Shown here: positions 1 through 8,400 of the stretch, piece by piece
Layout of the letters: every line of letters starts with the position of its first letter
Numbering within the stretch: the stretch's first letter is position 1
Assembly (NCBI GenBank): GCA_001275005.1
Contig: JWZX01001808.1
Span: 1-17,343 of the forward strand
DNA: 17,343 bases
Direction of reading: 5' to 3'
Origin: Chrysochromulina tobinii
Lineage: Eukaryota; Haptophyta; Prymnesiales; Chrysochromulinaceae
Notes under the pieces: model-generated
Databases searched by the model: none
The model's input: the letters and a program-made list of their open reading frames with translations, nothing else
Told to the model about the DNA's origin: nothing
Program-made: the position numbers and the translations under genes

Positions 1-123
1 GAGAGCGTCCATCATTTGACGGCTCTTTCTTGCGCACCCTCAGACGCGGTCGAGACCAAGGGAGTGACGGAGAAAGAAATCGATTGCGATTGCACTCAAA
101 AACACTCAAACCCGAGCCTCCTC
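1..123 (+). other. 5' flank of U-box/Sel1 gene copy 1
   Basis: The reading frame of copy 1 stays open upstream to an ATG at 16, which would add 36 residues. Those residues have no counterpart in the other copies, so I treat this stretch as 5' UTR/promoter. I see no clear TATA box in the short piece available. Confidence 0.4.
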
Positions 124-900
124 ATGCCGCCCAAGCGCGGCCGCGCGGCTGCCGAGGACGAGACGTCGCAGGAGCTGCGTCGAACCAAGAGCGCGGTCAA
201 CGAGGCCATGAACGAGTTCCTCTGCCCCATCACCTTCTCACTGCCCGTCGACCCCGTCACGGCGGAGGACGGCAACGTGTACGAGCGCTCGGCCATCGAG
301 GAGTGGCTCGAGCAGCAGCGCAAGAGCCCGGTGACGAACTTGGCGATGGGCACGAAGCTGCTGCCGGCGCTGCGGGTCAAGAACATGATCCGCGCGATGG
401 TCACCTCGGGCACTCTCACGGGCGACAAGGTGGACGCATGGAAGCTGAAGCTGGAGGAGGAGGAGGAGGTGGCGGAGACGCGGCGTAAGGCCGAGGCTGG
501 TGAGGGCTGGGCGATGTTCAAACTGGGACTTTGGTACAAGCTTGGTCAGAAGGGTCTTGCACAGGACAAGGCCAAGGCTGTCGAGTGGTATGAGAAGAGC
601 CACGAGGCTGGGCATGCAAATGGGACTGTCGGCCTTGCCTGGTGCTACTTGCATGCTGATGGCGTGCCAAAGTGCCTTGTGCGTGGCGCTATGCTGATGG
701 GCCAGGCCGCTGAGCACGGCAGCAAATACGCGTGCTACATTCTGGGGATCGCATACGCTGAGGGCATCTGTGGCTTCCCGGAGGACGAGAAGATGGCGCG
801 CCGCTACTTCTCGATGGTGGCGAGCGCCTCGAACGATGATTGCTCCGACGAGGAAAAAGAGCAAGCAGCCACATGGCTGCGTGAGCGACCAGCAGCTTGA
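124..900 (+). CDS. U-box / Sel1-repeat protein, copy 1
   Basis: Predicted 258-residue soluble protein. After a basic leader (MPPKRGR), residues about 31-95 form a U-box: [29 protein letters not shown], and a closing hydrophobic [10 protein letters not shown] stretch. U-boxes adopt a RING-like fold without zinc and recruit E2 enzymes, so this is a candidate E3 ubiquitin ligase. A charged Lys/Glu linker (about 100-125) leads into Sel1-like TPR-type repeats (about 122-240) with hallmarks such as AMFKLGLWY, AKAVEWYEKSHEAG, ACYILGIAYAEG and KMARRYFSMVA; these would form a helical solenoid for partner binding. The start at 124 is chosen because MPPKRGR begins four of five paralogues (MPSKRGC in copy 4). 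No intron is needed. It is the first of four tandem copies. The specific substrate is unknown. Confidence 0.85.
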   Translation: MPPKRGRAAAEDETSQELRRTKSAVNEAMNEFLCPITFSLPVDPVTAEDGNVYERSAIEEWLEQQRKSPVTNLAMGTKLLPALRVKNMIRAMVTSGTLTGDKVDAWKLKLEEEEEVAETRRKAEAGEGWAMFKLGLWYKLGQKGLAQDKAKAVEWYEKSHEAGHANGTVGLAWCYLHADGVPKCLVRGAMLMGQAAEHGSKYACYILGIAYAEGICGFPEDEKMARRYFSMVASASNDDCSDEEKEQAATWLRERPAA

Positions 901-1411
901 CTCGGCATAGGTACGTTTGAGTGCTGCGTTAGGTGAGGCTCATTGTGGCTGAGCTAGCTCGGTGACATGGGCCTCGGCTGTGCCAAACCTAAGGCTGTGC
1001 GTGGCTGCGCCCCTGTGCCACTGCCTCTCACTGTGCCCACCGCCCGCGCGCCGCCGCCACACGCGCAACCGAATACTTCAGTTGCCAGCTGCGTGGGTTG
1101 GAAGCTTGCTTCATGCTTGCTGCTTGCTTTGCGCGTTGCTCTGTGGCATATCGTGCTTGGGGGTCTGGAGAGCCTGCGCGCGCGCGCGCGCGCGTTGTGT
1201 TGAACAGCACCTCGGGGGTACCCACGGCCATAGCGATAGAGGCCTTGTGATAGGGTTCCGAAGAGTGTTCGCGTTAGAAATAACTCACTCTTTTCACAGC
1301 AGGCACCCGGTACAGTTGTGAGCAACGCGCGGATCCGTGCGCGCTTGCTCTCGGAATCGGCGAGGGGTGGTGCCGCCTTCCTCCTTCCTCCTTGTGCCCA
1401 CCGGCGTCGCC
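901..1411 (+). other. Spacer between U-box/Sel1 copies 1 and 2
   Basis: The first 70 bases match the sequence downstream of copies 2 and 3 (shared landmarks TTTGAGTGCTGCG and GAGCTAGCT), so the 3' flank was duplicated with the gene. The middle holds a pure GC dinucleotide run at 1176-1194. The last bases before the ATG (ACCGGCGTCGCCATG) closely match those before copy 4. Open frames on both strands here have no recognisable protein content. Confidence 0.6.
1176..1194. repeat. (GC)n dinucleotide run
   Basis: An uninterrupted 19-base alternating G/C tract in the spacer between two tandem genes. Such alternating tracts can form Z-DNA and change length easily. No function is visible here. Confidence 0.85.
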
Positions 1412-2188
1412 ATGCCGCCCAAGCGCGGCCGCGCGGCTGCCGAGGACGAGACGTCGCAGGAGCTACGTCGAACCAAGAGCGCGGTCAACGAGGCCATGAA
1501 CGAATTCCTCTGCCCCATCACCTTCTCGCTTCCGGTCGACCCCGTCACGGCGGAGGACGGCAACGTGTACGAGCGCTCGGCCATCGAGGAGTGGCTCGAG
1601 CAGCAGCACAAGAGCCCGGTGACGAACATGGCGATGGGCACGAGGCTGCTTCCGGCGCTGCGGGTCAAGAACATGATCCGCACGATGGTCGCCTCGGGCG
1701 CTCTCACGGGCGACAAGGTGGACGCGTGGAAGCTGAAGCTGGAGGAGGAGGAGAAGGTGGCGGAGGTGCGGCGTGAGGCCGAGGCGGGTGATGGCGAGGC
1801 GATGTACGACCTGGGACTTTGTTACGAGCATGGTATGAAGGGCCTCGCAATGGACAAGGCCAAGGCTTTCGAGTGGTACGAGAAGAGCCACGAGGCTGGG
1901 GATGCAGTTGGGACAGGCGGCCTTGGCAGGTGCTACTTGCTGGGGTATGGCGTGCCTATGTGCCCCGTGCTTGGTGCTACGCTGCTGAGCGACGCCGCCA
2001 GGCGCGGCAGCAAAGCCGCGTGCATCTATCTGGGACGCGCATACGCTGATGGCATCTGTGGCTACCCGAAGGACGAGAAGATGGCGCGCCGCTACTACTC
2101 GATGATGGCGAGCGCCGCGATCGATGATTGCTCCAACGACGCAAAGGAGAAAGCAGCCACATGGCTGCGTGCGCATGCAGCAGCTTGA
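1412..2188 (+). CDS. U-box / Sel1-repeat protein, copy 2
   Basis: Same 258-residue length and domain order as copy 1: MPPKRGR leader, U-box (about 31-95), Lys/Glu linker, Sel1-like repeats. The first 100 residues differ from copy 1 at only six positions by my hand alignment, while the last 137 differ at about 46, so the putative E2-binding part is conserved and the putative partner-binding solenoid has diverged. The Sel1 region keeps AMYDLGLCYEHG, FEWYEKSHEAG, YLGRAYADG and KMARRYYSM. An upstream in-frame ATG at 1337 is rejected because the added residues are not shared. Probably an E3 ubiquitin ligase of the cytoplasm or nucleus; target unknown. Confidence 0.85.
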   Translation: MPPKRGRAAAEDETSQELRRTKSAVNEAMNEFLCPITFSLPVDPVTAEDGNVYERSAIEEWLEQQHKSPVTNMAMGTRLLPALRVKNMIRTMVASGALTGDKVDAWKLKLEEEEKVAEVRREAEAGDGEAMYDLGLCYEHGMKGLAMDKAKAFEWYEKSHEAGDAVGTGGLGRCYLLGYGVPMCPVLGATLLSDAARRGSKAACIYLGRAYADGICGYPKDEKMARRYYSMMASAAIDDCSNDAKEKAATWLRAHAAA

Positions 2189-2805
2189 CTCGGTGCGTTG
2201 GCACATTTGAGTGCTGCGCTGGGTGCGGCTCAGTGGCGGAGCTAGCTAGGTTCATGGCTCTGTGCCACTCTCTCTCTCTGGACTGTGCGTGTCCCCACGT
2301 CTGTGTGTGCCCACACCGGTCACCGCCACGCCACGCTCTCGCAGTCGTGTCGGTCTTTTCGCTTGCGTTTCGGGTAGGAGCGGCGAGGAGATCCGCATTC
2401 GGCGAGGAGGCGGCCGCGGTGCACTTGATGCGGCCGACGTCGAGCCGGGCGGTCCACATGGCGAGGAGCGTCTGCTCCTCGAATTCATCCTTGGGCTTCT
2501 TCTGGGACTTGGCGATGTTGGAGATCCATCCACCTGGTTCCATGTCTCGGGCGGCTCGCGTGCAGTGTCCGACAGCTGTGCGCCAGCGTGATGATGACTC
2601 GCGGCTGAAGGCCTCACCAACTTCGCGAACAAGTGTCGAATGATTGCCGTAATCGCGGAAGTTCGTCAATTACCGAGTCGGCTTCGTTGAGTTTGGGGGA
2701 GGGGGTATGTAGTTTGATTGCAGTGGCTGTGAGCTGACTTGACTTGTACAAGTGTCTTGTGCTGGTACTACGTTCGACTCTCGTTCACGCCCCCACAACG
2801 AACCG
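2189..2805 (+). other. Spacer between U-box/Sel1 copies 2 and 3
   Basis: The proximal part (2189-2385) is the duplicated 3' flank, including a CT-rich tract near 2266-2280 and the paralogous empty site (about 2293-2340) of the MITE found after copy 3. From about 2390 to 2669 the minus strand has an open frame without an ATG start. It encodes a polar, non-repetitive peptide (for example KKPKDEFEEQTLLAMW) that I cannot assign; it may be a gene remnant. The region before the ATG at 2806 is not shared with the other copies. Confidence 0.5.
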
Positions 2806-3579
2806 ATGCCGCCCAAACGCGGCCGTGGGGCTGCGGACGAGACGGCGCATGATTTTCGCCGACACAAGAGCGCCACGGAAGAGGCCTTTGCCGAGCTCGT
2901 CTGCCCCATCACCTTCTCACTGCCCGTCGACCCCGTCACGGCGGAGGACGGCAACGTGTACGAGCGCTCGGCCATCGAGGAGTGGCTCAAGAAGCAGCGC
3001 AAGAGCCCGGTGACGAACTTGAAGATGGGCAAGAGGCTGCAGCCGGCGCTGCGGGTCAAGAACATGATCCGCATGATGGTCACCTCGGGCGCTCTCATGG
3101 GCGACAAGGTGGACGCGTGGAAGCTGAAGCTGAAGGAGGAGGAGAAGGTGGCGGAGATGCTGCGTAAGGCCGAGGCTGGTGAGGGCTGGGCGATGCACGA
3201 CCTGGGAGCTTGGTACGAGTATGGTGAGATGGGCCTCGCGAAGGACTTGGCCAAGGCTTTCGAGTGGTACAAGAAGAGCCACGAGGCTGGGGATGCAAGT
3301 GGGACTGGCGGCCTTGGCTGGTGCTACGTGGTTGGTGCTGGCGTGCCAAAGTGCCCCATGCATGGTGCTATTCTGATTGGCGACGCCGCCGGACGCGGCA
3401 GCAAAGTCGCGTGCTACAACCTGGGAGACGCATACGCTGAGGGCATCTGGGGCTTCCCGAAGGACGAGACGATGGCGCGCCGCTACTACTCGATGGTGGC
3501 GAGCGCCGCGCTCAAGGATTGCTCCGACGACGCCAAAGAGGAAGCAGCCACATGGCTGCGTGCGCATCCAGCAGCTTGA
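2806..3579 (+). CDS. U-box / Sel1-repeat protein, copy 3
   Basis: 257-residue paralogue. The leader ([20 protein letters not shown]) and the pre-U-box helix differ from copies 1 and 2, whereas the U-box core from [12 protein letters not shown] to AIEEWL is the same. Substitutions follow, including [19 protein letters not shown]. The Sel1 part reads [49 protein letters not shown] and [11 protein letters not shown]. The frame is open further upstream (to 2752) but the conserved MPPK start is preferred. The RRHKSA..EAF/EAM..LVCPIT region resembles the inverted copy at the far right more than copies 1 and 2, suggesting two subfamilies or exchange between copies. Predicted E3 ubiquitin ligase with unknown target. 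Confidence 0.85.
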   Translation: MPPKRGRGAADETAHDFRRHKSATEEAFAELVCPITFSLPVDPVTAEDGNVYERSAIEEWLKKQRKSPVTNLKMGKRLQPALRVKNMIRMMVTSGALMGDKVDAWKLKLKEEEKVAEMLRKAEAGEGWAMHDLGAWYEYGEMGLAKDLAKAFEWYKKSHEAGDASGTGGLGWCYVVGAGVPKCPMHGAILIGDAAGRGSKVACYNLGDAYAEGIWGFPKDETMARRYYSMVASAALKDCSDDAKEEAATWLRAHPAA

Positions 3580-3701
3580 CCCGGCGTTGGCACGTTTGAG
3601 TGCTGCGCTGGGTGCGGCTCAGTGGCGGAGCTAGCTCGGCTCATGGCTCGGCTGTGCCTCTCTCTCTCTCTGTGCGTATCCCCACGTCTGTCTCTGCACA
3701 C
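3580..3701 (+). other. Duplicated 3' flank of copy 3, interrupted by the MITE
   Basis: It closely matches the 3' flank of copy 2 (GGCACGTTTGAGTGCTGCG, GGCGGAGCTAGCT, a CT-rich tract, CCCCACGTCTG). The match stops at the left end of the AT-rich insertion and resumes on its right side at CCGGTCACCGCC. Confidence 0.7.
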
Positions 3702-4140
3702 GCACCGTAACGTTAAGGACCAGACACTGTTGAAGTGTTTACACTAACAACATAACAACAATAGGAACCATTAACAACAATACTTTAACGTTACTTTAAC
3801 GTTAAGGGTTTTCCGTTAACATTAACAACTCCCGTAGAGTGACCTCCTACAGCTCCTTCTTGACTCCTTTTTTGCGTAAGAGCTAAAAGACTCGTCACTT
3901 CCTTTTTGGTAAGATGTTTTTACTCTGTTTGACCTCCTTTTTGACCCATATTCATACGCGATCTATGGTAAGATTTTTGACCCTTGTTGACCTCCTTTTT
4001 GACAAGCAAAAGTGCAAAACAGTGTTATTCACGTTTAACGACAACAAGCCTTTCATCATTAACATAAACATGAAATCAACGTATAAGGAAAGAAATTAAC
4101 GCTTCCTTAACGTTAGAACTCAAATCTAACGTTACCGTGC
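3702..4140. mobile_element. MITE-like non-autonomous DNA transposon, 439 bp
   Basis: A strikingly AT-rich block inside a GC-rich duplicated flank. The left end (GCACCGTAACGTTA) and the reverse complement of the right end (GCACGGTAACGTTA) match at 13 of 14 bases, forming terminal inverted repeats. The abutting flanks are 11-bp near-direct repeats: TCTCTGCACAC at 3691-3701 and TCTATACACAC at 4141-4151 (9/11), as expected for a target-site duplication. The palindromic octamer TAACGTTA occurs five times (3708, 3786, 3797, 4108, 4127), clustered toward both ends. The interior has repeated TTGACCTCCTTTTTGAC-type segments and no transposase; a 61-codon open frame is not recognisable. The TSD length is in the range of Mutator-like elements, but the superfamily is not established. 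Confidence 0.75.
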
Positions 4141-4151
4141 TCTATACACAC

Positions 4152-4441
4152 CGGTCACCGCCATGCCACGCTCTCGCACAGTCGTGATGGTCTTTTCGCT
4201 TGCGTTTCGGGTGTCCGCGGACTGGCGTCCGTTGGGTACCGGTAGCGGGGTTCTTCTGTCCGCGCCCATCGACCGCGTGCGTCCTTCTTGGGGTTTTCTA
4301 GGAAAAACGGGAATTTTTATGGGCGGATTCGAGGCGAGGACCTTGTTCCTATTTCGCGCCGCCGAACGGCAGAGGACCATCAGCAGCACTCAGGGCGACA
4401 GCGTACGCTGGGCTCGTCCCCGCCCGCCAACCGGCATCGCC
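4152..4441 (+). other. 5' flank of copy 4
   Basis: Bases 4152-4210 repeat the sequence at about 2318-2380 (GGTCACCGCC, CCACGCTCTCGCA, TCTTTTCGCTTGCGTTTCGG). The stretch just before the ATG (ACCGGCATCGCCATG) matches the position before copy 2. The frame of copy 4 is open back to an ATG at 4163, but that extension is not conserved between copies and is probably untranslated. Confidence 0.45.
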
Positions 4442-5050
4442 ATGCCGTCCAAGCGCGGCTGCGAGGATGCCGAGGACGAGACAGCGCAGGAGCTGCGCCG
4501 AACCAAGAGCGCGACGAACGAGGCCATGAACGAGTTCCTCTGCCCCATCACCTTCTTGCTCTTCTCGGGCGACAAGGTGGACGCGTGGAAGCTGAAGCTG
4601 AAGGAAGACGAGGAGGTGGCGGAGATGCGGCGTAAGGCCGAGGCTGGTCAGGGCTGGGCGATGTGCAACCTGGGAGTTTGGTACAAGCATGGTCAGAAGG
4701 GTCTCGCAAAGGACTTTGCCAAGGCTTTCGAGTGGTACAAGAAGAGCCACGAGGCTGGGGATGCAGTTGGGACAGGCGGCCTTGGCAGGTGCTACTTGCT
4801 GGGGAATGGCGAGGTGACAAAGTGCCCCATGCGTGCCAATACGCTGATGTGCCAGGCTGCTGAACGCGGAAGCAAACTCACGTGCTACCATCTGGGGCGC
4901 TCATACGCTGAGGGCCTCTGGGGCTTCCCGAAGGACGAAACGATGGCGCGCCGCTACTACTCGATGGTGGCGAGCGCCTTGATCGAGGATTGCACCGCCG
5001 GCGCCAAAGAGGGAGCAGCCACATGGCTGCGTGAGCACCCGACAACTTGA
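4442..5050 (+). CDS. Sel1-repeat protein lacking its U-box (copy 4, internally deleted)
   Basis: A 202-residue paralogue of the U-box/Sel1 genes with an exact in-frame loss of 57 residues. The sequence runs normally through NEFLCPITF, then jumps (LLFS) to [14 protein letters not shown], so nearly all the U-box is gone at about 4555-4567 and the linker and Sel1 repeats remain. The Sel1 part is complete ([47 protein letters not shown]) with a one-residue insertion (GNGEVTKC). The protein should not bind an E2, so it may act as a dominant competitor of its siblings or be a decaying pseudogene. The intact frame after the deletion argues against long neutral decay. Sequence shows the deletion; the functional reading is inference. 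Confidence 0.7.
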   Translation: MPSKRGCEDAEDETAQELRRTKSATNEAMNEFLCPITFLLFSGDKVDAWKLKLKEDEEVAEMRRKAEAGQGWAMCNLGVWYKHGQKGLAKDFAKAFEWYKKSHEAGDAVGTGGLGRCYLLGNGEVTKCPMRANTLMCQAAERGSKLTCYHLGRSYAEGLWGFPKDETMARRYYSMVASALIEDCTAGAKEGAATWLREHPTT

Positions 5051-5465
5051 CCATCGGCTTTGGAACGATTGCGACAAGCGAGCGTCCGCTGGGTTGCGTG
5101 TTGGGTCATGGGTCTTGGGTGCAGGCTGCAGCGCGGCGCCGGCAGCGCAGAGGCCCACGTCACCTCAGTGGCTGAGGAGAGCCTAGCTCGGCTCATGGCT
5201 CGACTCGGTGCCACTACTCTGTGCACACTGTGCAGCGTGTGGATTCCCGCTCGACTCCACAGATGATGATACAGTCTGTAGTGCACGACTCCCCGAACCC
5301 CTACGCCGCAGCCACCGACGCCGCAATCGCACATTACCCGGTTAAGGATCAGGTTACGGGTAAAATAAATCATTATATCCGGAAGACCGTTAGCCGTTCG
5401 GTATACGGCGTATTTATATTTACGGCGTTACAAGACTTTTGTAAGACTTTTGTGGTCGGACACGC
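5051..5465. other. Convergent intergenic region
   Basis: It lies between the ends of copy 4 (plus) and the glycosyltransferase gene (minus). Part of 5178-5222 (CTAGCTCGGCTCATGGCTCG) matches the duplicated 3' flank of copy 3. Bases 5330-5450 are more AT-rich and contain a short direct repeat (AAGACTTTTGT twice at about 5431-5452). I see no gene. The minus-strand 3' UTR and polyadenylation signals of the glycosyltransferase should lie here, but no canonical AATAAA is obvious. Confidence 0.5.
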
Positions 5466-8400
5466 TCAGGCGGCGCCGGCGTCGGCGAGTTTGCCGTTGA
5501 CGTTCTCGCCATCGGAGCAGCGCGTCGACTCGTACGCATTCCCTGTGAACGTGAGCAGATGGATCTGGCCAATGAACTCGGCGTAGATGGTGCTCGGCTT
5601 CTGCGTATCACCCCACTTGCCAGCACCCCAGGGCGTCTTGAGGGTCCCATCGGCCCCAAACTCGATCCACTTGACGCCCCCCCACTCGGCCTTGCCCGCG
5701 AGTAAGATCTGTTGCAGCAGCGGCTTTGCGGTCGAGGGTCGGCCCGAGACGATGCTATTCTTGCACTCGGCTTGCAGGCGCGAGCCCTCGCCGCCGTTCC
5801 ACTTCCAGATGCCCGCCTTCTTCCCCTTGACATTGTCGCCGCCGTAGTACCTTTAGAAGGAGGAGGAGGGGGATGGACGCCGTGGTGAGCACGTGCATGC
5901 CAGGCGCAATCCGTGCCAGCTAAGAGTACCAGGCATACATGTGGGCGCCGTGGTAATTGGCGTGCGCCGAGATGGGCAATCAGTGGCAATCAGTGGCAAT
6001 CAGTGGCAATCAGTGGTAATTGGCGTGCGCCGAGATGGGCAATCAGTGGCAATTCGTGGCAATCAGTGGTACCAGGCATGCAGGTCGACCATCCGGTTGG
6101 GCTTCTCCGGATGGTAGTTGACGTGCGCCGAGATGGGCCGGTAGCCGTTGAGGAGCTCGTCGTCCTCACGCACGAAGCGGAAGAAGGTTTTCGAGTTGAG
6201 ATTGCACAGATAATTCATGACGCGCGACGAGACGCCAACAGTTGCATGCACGCCATTCGCGGGGTAGAACTGCCGCCGAGCGGAAGGGGTCATCAAGGGT
6301 CATCAAGGGTCATCAATGGTGATCAAGGGTGATCAAGGGTCATCAAGGGTCATCAAGGGTCATCAAGGGTCATCAAGGGTCATCGAGGGTCATCGAGGGC
6401 AACCAAGGGCAATCACACGGGAGGAGACAGGTCGAGGAAGGCCTCGTCAGTCGTCGGGAATGGCCATCAGTCGCCATCAGTGGTCATCAGTGGCCATCAG
6501 TGGTCATCAGGGGTCATCAGGCGCCATCAGTGGCCATCAGTGGCCATCAGTCGCCATCACAAGGGCCATCGCACCTGCTCCTCATTGTAGGCTGTCTGGT
6601 CCCAAGTGCCCTCGCTCTCCATACGCCGCGCGAGCCGTTTCATCATTTGGTTCGATTCGTGCGTCGCTTGCAGGTAGAACATGCCGCTGTTCCGCGCGAA
6701 GACCCTGAAGGATCCGGCGCCGTAATCGTAGCCGTACGAGGTGGGCTCATCCCAGCCGTCCGTCATGCCTTCGACGTCCGTATCGCGATAGAGGAAGTGG
6801 AACGGGTTGGCCAGCCAGATGACGTCCACGTCGGAGAGCAGCACCTGATGAGGATGGTCATCATCGGAGGTCATCAGTGGTCATCAGTGGTCATCAGTGG
6901 TCACATGACGTCCAAATCGGAGAGCAGCACCGAGCAGCCAATCGAGAGGAAGTCGACGAGGATCTTGAACTTGAGCCCGGAGGTGGCGTGGTTGTCTGTC
7001 GAGCCGGTCCTGGAGAGACGAGCGGTCATCAGAGGTCATCAGTGGTCATCAGCGGCCATCCGCGGCCATCCGCGGCCATCAGAAGTCATCAGCGGTCATC
7101 AGCGTCCATTATGACGAACCTGGAGACAAGCTTCTTGGTGTAGTGGTCATCAGAGGTCATCAGCGGCCATCAGTGGTCATCAGCGTCTATTATGACGAAC
7201 CTGGAGACAAGCTTCTTGGTGTAGTGGTGGACATTCTTGCCGATGAGCCATGCCTCAGTAGCATCGTCAAGGGCAACGACCATCGCGTTCGAGATGTTCG
7301 CGGCCTTGATGCCGTTGACGTACAGCTGGAGCAGTTGGAAGGACGGCAATCAATGGCAACCAATGGCAATCAATGGCAATCAATGGCAATCAATGGCAAT
7401 CAATGGCAATCAATGGCAATCGTTGGCAAACAATGGCAATCAATGGGGCGATCCGTGGCACTCAATTCGCACTCAGTTCATGCGCACATCATTAGCACAG
7501 CATTATCACATCATTAGCACATCATTAGCACATCACTCGCACATCATTAGCACATCATTCGCACTCCAACATCAGCGGTGCACCTGGAGCATGTGGAAGA
7601 TGTTCTTATTGGAGACGGCCGCGATCACCTCGCGCTTCAGATGGATCCGAGATACAACCTCGCAGAGCGCCTCCGTCCCCATCGCAGTGCATGCACTCCG
7701 CTTCGGCCACTCCGACTCACTCGCCGGCACGACGTAATTGAGTGGGCGAGCTGGCGGCATCTCGGCCGGAGAATCCACCTTGGCGCACCCTTTGGAGAGC
7801 ACCTGAGTATGGAGGCAATCAGCATGCAATCAGATGCAATCAAGAGAATCCACCTTGGCGCACCCTTTGGAGAGCACCTGAGTAGGGAGGCAATCAAGAA
7901 GCCATCAGAGGCCATCAGAGGTCACTCGGAGGCCAACAGAGGCCATTAGAGGCCATCAGAGGCCATCAGAGGTCATCACCTGGTTGCGCGCGGTGAAGAC
8001 CCGCGACGACAAGATCGCATTGGAATTGCCCATCACCATCGCCCTCTCATCCATATTTGGGTCGGACGGGGCAGGGGCGACTGCTACTGAGCCTCGACCA
8101 GTGCCGAAGCACGTGGGCTGCATGACCCGCACAGTCACGCCCGCCGACCGCTTCGCATCATGCGCGGGCCCGATGGCCTCGTCTGTGAATGCATAGTCCT
8201 CCGACTCTTCCTTTTCTGACGAGGCGCGATGGAGGAGGCCACCGAGACCGCCCGCTCCGCCGCCCCCCGCTTTGCTCTCGTGGAGACGGAAGCGCATGAA
8301 GGCCATCAGATTCGCCGACTCGGCGGTCGCGGTGGCATAGAAGAGACGCGGGCTAAGGGCCGCGATCGCGAGCGACTGGGCGTACCTACGGAAGCAGAGG

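Noticed and set aside
954-1325. Overlapping open frames in the spacer after copy 1
   Set aside because: They appear in several frames of both strands, run through the GC dinucleotide tract and show no conserved content.
3914-4099. 61-codon open frame inside the MITE-like element
   Set aside because: It is short, AT-driven and has no transposase-like motif. The element is best seen as non-coding.
5851-5950. A separate small exon within intron 9 (around LARIAPGMHVLTTA)
   Set aside because: Direct joining of exon 9 to exon 10 restores TGG and gives the family-like HAWYYGGDN sequence. Adding the small segment in its open frame would shift the downstream frame.
6270-6574. CRISPR array
   Set aside because: Units are contiguous 10-bp repeats without spacers, lie in introns of a eukaryotic gene, and no cas gene is present.
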